A DNA stretch of 49,695 bases from Spirochaetes bacterium GWB1_27_13 (lineage in GTDB: Bacteria; Spirochaetota; GWE2-31-10; MWDO01), in assembly GCA_001829125.1 (NCBI GenBank), contig MIAN01000032.1, forward strand, positions 1 through 49,695, given 5' to 3'. The notes under the pieces were generated by a model that was given only the letters and a program-made list of their open reading frames with translations, was not told the origin of the DNA and did not search any database. The translations under genes were made by a program, and so were the position numbers. Positions 9,160 through 17,500 of this stretch are shown here, one piece after another. Within the stretch, counting starts at the first letter, position 1. Each line of letters begins with the position of its first letter.

Positions 9160-9188
9160 TTGAATTTTAGGATTTTTTAAATTATTAT
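9160..9188 (+). promoter_or_regulatory. Sigma70-like promoter for the secreted acidic protein gene
   Basis: TTGAAT (9160-9165), a 17-bp spacer and TATTAT (9183-9188) lie 54 bp before the ATG at 9243. Confidence 0.45.
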
Positions 9189-9242
9189 TAAAACAAACAT
9201 TTTAGCTTTTTACTAAGCTATAAAAAATAGAGGAGATATATT

Positions 9243-9863
9243 ATGAGATTATTTGCATTAGTTTTATTTTTATTTTGCCTTCAAATTCCTGTCTTTTCGC
9301 AAGATATTGAAGACAGAGATTCGACTGAGGTAAGTGATGTAACAGAAGCTTATACTCCAGACCAATGGTTAGTGAGTGAAGATGAAGAAGAAAAAGGCGA
9401 TCAACAAGTTAGTAATGCTCCTGAATGTGATATTAGAGCAGTTATGGGATGTTACGACAATGATAGATTAAGAATTGATATTCTTTTGTGGAATCCTGTT
9501 AGTTTCAAATGGTTGACTTATTTTGCTATCAAACTTGAATATGATGCAGGCGTTTCTGAATATTATGCTTATAATACAGACACAAAAAAAATTAGATACA
9601 TTAAATACGATAATGGCGAAACAGTAGAAGATTATTATCTTGACGAAGATGGTGAAGGCTTAGATATGGGTTTTGTAACTTCAAGCTATGGTAAGAAAAA
9701 TTGCTCTGTTGGTATTATTATTGATAAAGAAAAACATATTGGCGGTAAAAAAGGTAAAAGATATTATTTAACATGTGAATTTGAATCTGGATTTATCGAC
9801 AAAAAAGGAAACTTAAAAGTTGCAGATAGTACAAGAAGTGTAAATATGTACTTTGTTAAATAA
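9243..9863 (+). CDS. Secreted hypothetical protein with acidic N-terminal segment
   Basis: The 206-residue product has a Sec signal peptide (MRLFALVLFLFCLQIPVFSQ), then a strongly acidic, probably disordered linker (about residues 21-58, rich in Asp, Glu and Ser). A compact domain of about 145 residues follows, rich in Tyr, Asp and beta-strand-like patterns, with three Cys (CDIRAVMGCY and KNCSVG) that could form a disulphide. No family is recognised. The ATG at 9243 is preceded by GAGGAG at about seven bases. The gene ends just before a terminator shared with the convergent caspase gene. Confidence 0.65.
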   Translation: MRLFALVLFLFCLQIPVFSQDIEDRDSTEVSDVTEAYTPDQWLVSEDEEEKGDQQVSNAPECDIRAVMGCYDNDRLRIDILLWNPVSFKWLTYFAIKLEYDAGVSEYYAYNTDTKKIRYIKYDNGETVEDYYLDEDGEGLDMGFVTSSYGKKNCSVGIIIDKEKHIGGKKGKRYYLTCEFESGFIDKKGNLKVADSTRSVNMYFVK

Positions 9864-9884
9864 AAAAAATTTATAATTTTTATT

Positions 9885-9927
9885 AGACTAACTATAATGT
9901 CAAAGACTTTTTAGTTAGTCTTTTTTA
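9885..9927 (+). terminator. Intrinsic terminator between convergent genes
   Basis: AGACTAACTA (9885-9894) pairs with TAGTTAGTCT (9912-9921), followed by a run of T's. It ends the plus-strand gene at 9243. The caspase gene stop (9930) lies immediately beyond. Confidence 0.8.
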
Positions 9928-9929
9928 TT

Positions 9930-12545
9930 TTACTCATTCACCACTGGAAAAATCAATTTTTGATAGATGTTGTCTCTGTCAATTGTTGGATTTTGTTTTC
10001 CATCGCTTGATTTTGAGACTGCCGATAAAACGAAGCTTTTTAGTTCTTCCATCGTGATTTTACCGTCGCCGTTTGTGTCTGCCATATTTTTTTGGAAAGC
10101 GTTAATTATTTCTTCTGTAAATAAACCATTTTCTAGCCTACTATCTTCGTAAGAAAACTCGCCACCTTTTGATGACGAAAAAACTACAGCTCCACTTCTT
10201 CTTGCTAAGTCATTATAAATAAATCTATCCTTTTGCATAGAATAAAATTTTTTATTAGTAGTAGTTTTATTTTGGTTAGAAGAGATTCGTTTTAAGCTTC
10301 TTGCATTAAGAGTCGTGACTTTTTGTTCATTAGTTAAATTAATGTTTTCATCAGTGTCAAGTTCGCCAGATTCGCAAGTATCCATAAGGAAGAGTTTATT
10401 TCTTGCTTTTGCTTCTTGTAGAATATTTTCTATCAAATCAAAATCTGCTGCTGTTTTTGATAAATTTTTTATATCCGTATCATAGGTTACATAATAGTAA
10501 GTATTTTCTTTGTCATTATCATGAAGTCCATGTCCTGCTATAAATAAAATTAGAGTGTCATCAACTTTTGTATTTTGGACTAATTTTTTTGCATTTATAA
10601 TGTTATCTTTTTTGACATCTTTATCTAAGTAAGCGTAAGTATAGATATTGTTATAAAAATCTTTTTGCTTTGAGAATAATTGTTTTAAATCAGTAACGTC
10701 TTTATTTGCATATTCTAGATCTGTAATATCATCTGATAAATAGTTTGATACTCCAAAACCAATAAAATATAGGTCTCCTTTGACTTCCTTTTTATAATTA
10801 ATTTTTGTTAAGGCTCTAAAAGATTCTGCTCCTTTTTCGTTTGTGCATGTAATTTCAATTTTATTGTCGCCAGAGCCAAGCTCGATTATTTCTTTTATAG
10901 TTTGTGAGTTTCCAGAAGTTTCTTTGCCAAGTATTCCAAAGACAGGAACATCGTTTACAAAAATATTATATAATTTAAGATTAAAGTTATTATCCTTTAA
11001 TTTGAATGTTATTTCGGCTAATTTATCGTTTTGTTTTGCTTCTATTATTTTAACCTCTGGAACTTCCAATTTTTCTGCTAAATTTTCTTCTTTTAAATTA
11101 AATTTCCTGAGTCTTTTCTTAAATTGGTTATAATAATGGTCAATTATATCATTATTTTCAAACCCTATTCTTTTTAAAATAATGTCTGGTCTATTGTATT
11201 TTATTGCAAACTGGTCTACACCAAAAACTTCCATCTCATCGGTTACCATTGCAACAAGTTTTCCACCATACAAAGAGGCATCCCAATATCCATCTGGTGT
11301 AAAACAAAACCATTGTTCTTTTTCAGAAACAAGACTTACCAAATCACCTGTATTTAGATTTATAATATTAACAGTGCCATCCATAGAACCTACAATAACA
11401 TTTTTACAATCATCTGTAAGTTTGATAGAATAAGCTATTGACGACAAAATCGGGTAATTTTTAATTAAATTATCGGTAAAATCAACTGTTTTAATACCAG
11501 GAATGCTTCCACCCTTATTATCTGGTGTATAACTTGCCTCAACGATAAGTTTTTTATCAATACTAAAATCACCAAACCCGCCAAGACTGCGAGATTTATT
11601 TACCAAAAACACTCCTGAAAGATTGCAGACTTTAAAGGTAGAATGTGAAAATAAGCCAATAAGTTTACCTGACGAGTTAAATTTAATAGAAATCACATTT
11701 GGGTCACCTATTATAGTACTAGAACTACCGTCTGAGTAATCCCAAACTTTAATAAGTCCATCAAGCATACTATAACTTATAAAATTGGTTTTATCTGGGC
11801 TAAATATAATTTTAGTTACATATTTACTTGGATCAGTATTATGTAAACCAAATACTTTGATAAATTTCCCATCTAAAGAATACAAGTCTATTCTATTTAA
11901 ATATTCTACCTGTCCTTGTATATTTAGCTTTAATCTTGTGAAAAAATAAATTAAACTATAAACTTCATCAGAATTTGCATTTTCATCGAGGATATAGAGT
12001 TTTTTATCATTATCAAATAAAAAACAGTTTTTTAGAGCCTTAGTTTCTTCTTCTGTATTTGTTTTTGTTAGTAAAGCCTTAAATTTTTTTTCGTCAAACT
12101 CATAAGGAAAAAGTTTTGTTTGTGTAATTGCACTACCTATCAAAATATTTTTATTGTCAGGTGTAAAACTTATTGCATAAAGTTGTTTACTGCCAAAATC
12201 ATTCTTTGGTTTTACAGTTATTACTTTGCCAGTGAGTATATTTATGGTTTTAAAGCTCATTCCATCAGCAAGACCAAGATATTTGTTATCATAAGAAAAA
12301 CAAAAACTACCACTTGCCATATTATTATCATTATTAAAAACTCTAATAAGTTTACCTGTTTTATGCCAAATCCTAACATCATTATCATAGAATGTTGTAG
12401 TGGCAAAATATTCTCCATCATCGCTAAATTCAATTTTTGCAATGCTTCCAGTATTACCACCTTGCAGTACCATTTTTAAGTTTTGAGAATTTAAATTTAA
12501 CATAAAGCTAAATAAAAATAATAGAATTATAATCTTTGTTTTCAT
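9930..12545 (-). CDS. Secreted WD40-caspase (C14) protein with C-terminal EF-hand
   Basis: The 871-residue protein begins with a signal peptide (MKTKIIILLFLFSFMLNLNSQ). Residues about 25-420 are WD40-like repeats (SIAKIEFSDDGEYFATTTFYDNDVRIW; later KIIFSPDKTNFIS...IKVWDYSDG). Residues about 500-590 look like a beta-sandwich linker. Residues about 590-815 are a caspase-like peptidase domain with the dyad His672 (FIAGHGLHD) and Cys724 (LFLMDTCESGEL). Residues 823-834 (DTNGDGKITMEE) are a textbook EF-hand loop. The expected activity is cysteine proteolysis, possibly Ca2+-dependent as in metacaspases, acting outside the cytoplasm. The ATG at 12545 has GGAAGGTG directly after a dispersed-repeat end. 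The target and any partner are unknown. Confidence 0.88.
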   Translation of the reverse strand: MKTKIIILLFLFSFMLNLNSQNLKMVLQGGNTGSIAKIEFSDDGEYFATTTFYDNDVRIWHKTGKLIRVFNNDNNMASGSFCFSYDNKYLGLADGMSFKTINILTGKVITVKPKNDFGSKQLYAISFTPDNKNILIGSAITQTKLFPYEFDEKKFKALLTKTNTEEETKALKNCFLFDNDKKLYILDENANSDEVYSLIYFFTRLKLNIQGQVEYLNRIDLYSLDGKFIKVFGLHNTDPSKYVTKIIFSPDKTNFISYSMLDGLIKVWDYSDGSSSTIIGDPNVISIKFNSSGKLIGLFSHSTFKVCNLSGVFLVNKSRSLGGFGDFSIDKKLIVEASYTPDNKGGSIPGIKTVDFTDNLIKNYPILSSIAYSIKLTDDCKNVIVGSMDGTVNIINLNTGDLVSLVSEKEQWFCFTPDGYWDASLYGGKLVAMVTDEMEVFGVDQFAIKYNRPDIILKRIGFENNDIIDHYYNQFKKRLRKFNLKEENLAEKLEVPEVKIIEAKQNDKLAEITFKLKDNNFNLKLYNIFVNDVPVFGILGKETSGNSQTIKEIIELGSGDNKIEITCTNEKGAESFRALTKINYKKEVKGDLYFIGFGVSNYLSDDITDLEYANKDVTDLKQLFSKQKDFYNNIYTYAYLDKDVKKDNIINAKKLVQNTKVDDTLILFIAGHGLHDNDKENTYYYVTYDTDIKNLSKTAADFDLIENILQEAKARNKLFLMDTCESGELDTDENINLTNEQKVTTLNARSLKRISSNQNKTTTNKKFYSMQKDRFIYNDLARRSGAVVFSSSKGGEFSYEDSRLENGLFTEEIINAFQKNMADTNGDGKITMEELKSFVLSAVSKSSDGKQNPTIDRDNIYQKLIFPVVNE

Positions 12546-12560
12546 AAATATTCACCTTCC

Positions 12561-12615
12561 TATAACACGGATTTTCAGAGATTAAAACAAATTGACACAG
12601 ATTACGCTGGTTTTA
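12561..12615 (-). repeat. Dispersed repeat fragment upstream of the caspase gene
   Basis: On the minus strand it ends in AATCCGTGTTATA, immediately followed by the GGAAGG ribosome-binding site of the caspase gene. It also contains the ACACAGATTACGCTG module seen at 8143-8157. It is fused on the other side to the Rpn relic at 12702. Confidence 0.8.
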
Positions 12616-12702
12616 AATTTATCAAACATCTTAATTATTTCTAATAATGATTTGTATTCTTTATCATATATTGTTATGTATGTTAGTTAAATCTTTTTTC
12701 AT
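12600..12702 (-). pseudogene. Relic of an Rpn-type (PD-(D/E)XK) nuclease gene, 5' end only
   Basis: An ATG at 12702 opens MKKDLTNIHNNI and then meets a stop. One base out of frame, the sequence continues YDKEYKSLLEIIKMFDKFK, which fits the N-terminus of the recombination-promoting nuclease (Rpn/PDDEXK_2) family. It then runs into the dispersed repeat and stops. The start resembles that of the gene at 18887 (MKKEVINIHNNFF), and the promoters are almost identical. There is a frameshift, and nothing of the catalytic domain remains. Confidence 0.6.
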
Positions 12703-12708
12703 ATAAAA

Positions 12709-12737
12709 AATATAACTAAAATTTAGGGATTTGTCAA
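12709..12737 (-). promoter_or_regulatory. Sigma70-like promoter of the Rpn relic (duplicate of 18852-18880)
   Basis: On the minus strand: TTGACA (12737-12732), a 17-bp spacer and TATATT (12714-12709), with the ATG only six bases further. The segment matches the promoter at 18852 through most of its length, including ATTTT-GTTATATTTTTTATATG. Confidence 0.7.
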
Positions 12738-12761
12738 AAAGATTTTTTAACTCATCCATTT

Positions 12762-12794
12762 AAGCTGGTAGGTTTCTAAAAGCTGTCAGGTTTA
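12762..12794. repeat. Short direct repeat, AAGCTGNNAGGTTT type
   Basis: Two near-identical copies, AAGCTGGTAGGTTT and AAGCTGTCAGGTTT, lie a few bases apart. They resemble the arms of the hairpin at 19451-19481 (CTGTTAGGTTTT / CTGACAG) and may be decayed parts of the same kind of element. Confidence 0.45.
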
Positions 12795-12894
12795 TCTAAA
12801 GTTTCAAGACTATACCAGTATAATATACTTCGAATTTTTAATTTAATTTGGGATTTCTTATTACAAATTTGGTACATAATACAGGCTTGAGTTA

Positions 12895-12922
12895 TTGACT
12901 TTAAATAAATATGTTATATAAT
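12895..12922 (+). promoter_or_regulatory. Sigma70-like promoter for the WG-repeat gene
   Basis: TTGACT (12895-12900), a 16-bp spacer and TATAAT (12917-12922) lie 38 bp before the ATG at 12961. Confidence 0.65.
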
Positions 12923-12960
12923 TTATTTGAAGTTTAATCTAAATTTTAAGGGAGATTTTT

Positions 12961-14112
12961 ATGAAAATCGGCTATATTTTTTTATTTTTAGTATTGTTTA
13001 TTTCTTTTTCTTTTGCACAAGAAAAGGATAGTTTATTTCCAATTTGTAACTCTTTAGGTGAATATGGATTCATTGATAAGACTGGAAAAGTAGTAATAGA
13101 ACCTCAATTTGGTGGCTCTTTTTACTTTTCAGAGGGATTATGTGCCGTTAAGACTGGTTCAAAGTGGGGATATATTAATAAATCAGGTAAATATGTAATT
13201 AATCCCGCTTATGATGGAGTTGGTCCTTTTATGCAAGGAACAGCTGCTGTCTTATTAAATGGGAAATGGGGATATATTAATAAAAAGGGACAAACTATTA
13301 TTAAACCTACTTTTAATTGGTGTGGTAATTTTTCAAGATTTCTTACTGCTGTTTTGGTTGGTAAAAAATGGGGATATGTAGATCAAGATGGAGTTATGAT
13401 TATTAAACCACAGTATGACGAAGCTTATGAATTCACCAAGGATTTGGCTTTAGTTAAAATCGGAAATAAATGGGGATATATAGTGGATACAGGTGCTATG
13501 ATAATTAGTCCTCATGGCTATGATGATGCTTTTAGTTTTTCATCTTCAGGTCTTGCCGCTATAAAACAAAAAGATAAGTGGGGATATATCAATACGATAG
13601 GAGAAATAGTTATTAAACCTCAATTTGATTGTGTAACAACATTTAATGAAGGACTTGCATTAGCTTATGTTAGTGGGAAATGTGGATACATCAATGAAGA
13701 AGGTAATTTTGTTATAAATCCTAAATATGAAGAGGCAACAAATTTTTCTGAAGGACTTGCTGCAGTTAAAATTGATGGTAAATGGGGATATATTAATAAA
13801 AAGGGAAAAATCGTAATAGAACCAAAATTTGAAAATGTTTCAGGATTTTATAATGGCCTTGCATGGTGGATATCGGAAGACTATAACTGGGGATATATTG
13901 ACAAAAAAGGAACCACTATTTGGGAATTACATCCTAAAAAAGACACTGATCTTACTGCTGAAGAGATAAAAAATCAAGTACTTAAGGCATTTGAAGAACT
14001 TGAAAATGAACTAAGTCTTATAAAAGACCTTGAGGAAATTGATGTTGAAAATGGTCATGCTGTAGCTAAGTCAAATGCAGAAGACTGGAAAGAGGCAGCT
14101 TCCTCTGAATGA
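12961..14112 (+). CDS. Secreted WG-repeat protein
   Basis: The 383-residue product has a Sec signal peptide ending in SFAQ and then nine tandem WG repeats of about 32-36 residues, each with the core KWGYINKKGKIVIEPKF (first repeat EYGFIDKTG, seventh KCGYINEEG, ninth NWGYIDKKG). A short charged C-terminal tail rich in Glu follows. WG repeats are beta-rich surface or periplasmic modules of unknown function, usually assumed to mediate binding. The ATG at 12961 follows GGGAGA, and a good promoter lies upstream. It is a single gene, transcribed towards the hybrid kinase gene. Confidence 0.9.
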   Translation: MKIGYIFLFLVLFISFSFAQEKDSLFPICNSLGEYGFIDKTGKVVIEPQFGGSFYFSEGLCAVKTGSKWGYINKSGKYVINPAYDGVGPFMQGTAAVLLNGKWGYINKKGQTIIKPTFNWCGNFSRFLTAVLVGKKWGYVDQDGVMIIKPQYDEAYEFTKDLALVKIGNKWGYIVDTGAMIISPHGYDDAFSFSSSGLAAIKQKDKWGYINTIGEIVIKPQFDCVTTFNEGLALAYVSGKCGYINEEGNFVINPKYEEATNFSEGLAAVKIDGKWGYINKKGKIVIEPKFENVSGFYNGLAWWISEDYNWGYIDKKGTTIWELHPKKDTDLTAEEIKNQVLKAFEELENELSLIKDLEEIDVENGHAVAKSNAEDWKEAASSE

Positions 14113-14523
14113 TAATAAAAAAGAATCTCATTACTAAAATATATTGAATTAGATTATTAAATTTCTATATTAAAAAAAAATATACTCAAATTAGATTAAA
14201 AAATTTATATAACTAACGCTATATATAGTGGGTATTTCTTAATCTTAACACTATATATAGTGTATAAAAAAATCAAATTCTATTTTTCAGTAAACTCACG
14301 GACGCAAGAAATGTCGAACTTGACAATTTTTAAGCTGTCCACCCTGATTAAATAAATGTTATATAATCTATTATTTCTTTAAATATATTTTCTCTATTTA
14401 TCATAAATTATATCTCTTAAAATCTTATGATATTTTAATATATTTATTTCCCAAATCAAATATATTTTAGAAATATTTAGTAATTCAAAAGCAAAATTCG
14501 TCAAGGTGGCTTTTATATGTATT
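14113..14523. other. 411-bp convergent intergenic region with paired palindromes
   Basis: No coding frame is supported. It separates two convergent genes. It contains the CTATATATAG palindromes (14217-14263) and, around 14295-14345, a stretch that is less AT-rich than its surroundings (CACGGACGCAAGAAATGTCG and AAGCTGTCCACCC) and that I cannot assign. A TTGACA at 14320 has no -10 at the right distance. Confidence 0.55.
14217..14263. repeat. Two copies of a CACTATATATAGTG palindrome
   Basis: CGCTATATATAGTG (14217-14230) and ACACTATATATAGTGT (14248-14263) share a 12-bp palindromic core, with centres about 32 bp (three helical turns) apart. The second copy is a perfect 16-bp palindrome. The layout suits a dimeric DNA-binding protein, but the site lies between gene ends rather than at a promoter. 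Confidence 0.6.
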
Positions 14524-17500
14524 TCACCCAATAATTACTTTCAATTTTAACGCTAATTCTTTCATTGTATATGGTTTTTGCAAGAAATCGTTTACGCCGA
14601 GATTGAGTATGTCCATAACACGGTCGTCTTGTTTGAAGCCAGAGCTTAGTAGGACTTTTACATTTGGTTTTATTTTTTTTAGTTCGAGATAAACTTCTTT
14701 TCCAGACATTTTTGGCATAGCCATATCAAGAATCACGATTTTTATGTCGTTTTGTTTATATTTGAATAGTTTTATTCCAGTTTCGCCGTTATCTGCATCA
14801 ATAACATCGTATCCACAGTGTTTTAAAATTTTAATTGCAGTAGACCTAACCATAAAATCATCATCAATAATCAGAATCAACCCAGAGCCAGTAAAATCCT
14901 CAATTTGTTCTTTCTCTTTAGAAATAATTTCGTTTGGGTTTTCTGAGACTGGAAGATACACATTAAAAGTAGTGCCAATATTATACTCAGAGTAAACATC
15001 TATAAACCCTTTGTGTTGTTCAATAATAGAATAAGCCATTGAAAGCCCGAGTCCTGTCCCTTTACCATGTTTTGTAGTAAAAAAAGGATCAAAGATTTTT
15101 GTAATATCTTCTGAATGAATACCAACCCCATTATCAGAAATTATAATTATCCAATATATGTTTTCGGATGCTTTTGAATGATTTATCCTAAAATAATCAT
15201 CTATTTCTTTTTTTTCTATTGAAATATGAAGAATACCGCCTTGTTTTTCATTTTCTTGTCTCATTATAGTCATAGCATGCATAGCATTAATACAGAGATT
15301 TAGAACGACCTGTTCGATTTGGGCGGGGTCTCCAACGCAATGAGCTTTTTCCCAGTAGTAAGAGGATTTTATTTCAACAGATTTATCAAAAGTTGTTTGA
15401 CAAATTTTTATAACCCTTTTGATAGAATCATTCAAATCAATTGTAACAAATGATAATTCATATTTTTTTGATAAGGCAAGTAAATGTTTAATCATATCTG
15501 TTGATCTTTTTACAGCCTCTTCTATAAAATCAACATTTTCTTTCATTTCGTTTATATCAATTTGATCTTTTTGGAGCAAATATTTCATTAAGGTCGCAGT
15601 ACCACTTATTCCACCCAAAACATTGTTAAAGTCATGTGCTAAACCACCTGCAAGAGTGCCAACAGTTTCCATTTTTTGTGCCTGCCTCAACTGATTGTCT
15701 TTTTTTTCAAGTTCGGTTACATCGTCAATTTTAATTACGCCACCTTTTACACCTCTATAATCAAGTGGATATATTGAAACATTAAAATATTTCTTCTCAT
15801 TTGGGTTTAATATTTGTTTGTAAAGTTCTATTTTATCACTATTTTGTATAACTTTCTCAAAATCTTTTTTAAAATTGTTAAAAAAATCTACTATCTGCCA
15901 TAAATTCTTTGAAATTGCATCATTTTTAGATATATTTGTATATTTTTCTACCGCATCATTCCATTGAGTAATAATACCATCACGATTTGCATAAACAAGC
16001 ATAGAAGGGAAGGAGTCGAATATATTTTTAATTATTTCTTCGCCTTGTTCGATTTTTTCGAGGGTAATTGCAAGTTGATTTGCACCAATTGAAAGCATTT
16101 TCAGCTCATTATGAGTTAATTTATACTCATCTGTTAAAGAAATTAAACAGATAGTGCTATAAATTTTATCTTTTGTCATTACGGGCACTGCGATTATAGA
16201 ATGAAAATCAAAACTAAAAATATTTTTTTCTATATTTAGAATAAGATGGCTTTCTTCAAAAGAAACAATTTTTTTTATATCATCTTTTGATAATTTTATT
16301 TTATTAGAGCTTTTCTTTTTAAAACTAATTTTCCATGACTTTTCTTGTTTTTTTATAAAGAATATCGAATCCGCAAGAAAAGAATTTTCTATTAATTTAA
16401 TGACATTATCAATTAATATTTCTTTATCATAAGAATTTACAAGAATATTTTGCAAATTTGACAAAAAGTTAATATGGCTTACTCGCCTTTGAAAATCAAG
16501 TAGCCCAAGTTCGAGTTTCGCTGCATCATAAAAATATTTTAGTTTTATTTTTTTGCTTATAAAATTAAATGAAAGTTTAAATTTTTTATCTTTTAGTTTA
16601 GAATAAAGCAATTTTTGATAAAAAACTAGATTTAATTTTTTTGCATAAGCAAAGCCTTTTTTATAATTTTGTTTCGCTTTTGGAATATCTTTTTGTTCTT
16701 CATAAAATAAGCCATATTCATAATAAAACATTGGAGTAAAATAAGTTATAACATCATTTGTTTTTTGAGAAAAATAGTATGCTCTTTCAAAGTATAGTTT
16801 AGCCTTATCTAACTTGTTTTTTTCTTTTGAGATAAAGGCATTAAATAAAAAGTACAAAAAATATTCTTCATTCTTTTTGGGATAAGGTTTTAATTTTGTA
16901 TTTTTAATTTTTGTATAAATTTCATAACATTTATCTAAATTTCCAGTTTTATAATAAACAATTCCAAGTAAACTATATATACGAAATAAAGAATGATAAG
17001 GAAGATTGTTGATTTTTAATAATTGCATAAGTTTTAACATATTTTCTAAAAATCTAAGTGAATCTTTGTATTGTAAAGTGAGAAAATAATTTGATGCAAT
17101 GTTTAAAAAAGTATTTGTAATTTCAAGATAATTTTTTACTTTAAAAAGACAATCTAAAGCTTTTGCATAAAAAAAGTCTGATTTTTGGTATTTTCCAATT
17201 AAATAATTAAAAAAACCTAATCCATTATAAATATATGATAATTCGAGTTTGTTTTTTAATTTTAATTTAATTTCTTTACTTTTTTCAAAAAATGATAGTA
17301 CTTTAGAATAATTACCTAAAACAGAATAAACTATTCCTTTTGTTTGATATGCAGATGAAAGTCTATAATAATTTTTATATTTTATTGATAGTTTTATTCC
17401 CTTATTGTGAAGAATAGAGTTAAATTTGGTGTGATTTGAATAATCACTATATAAATAGATTAATGTATTTAACATATTAAGTTTTTTGCAATAATAAATC

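Noticed and set aside
12961-14112. Regularly repeated DNA in the WG gene as a possible CRISPR-like array
   Set aside because: The repeats are coding, vary at third positions and encode WG modules; there are no spacers.
14320-14350. TTGACA box in the convergent gap
   Set aside because: No -10 hexamer at 16-18 bp, and no gene or terminator arrangement behind it.
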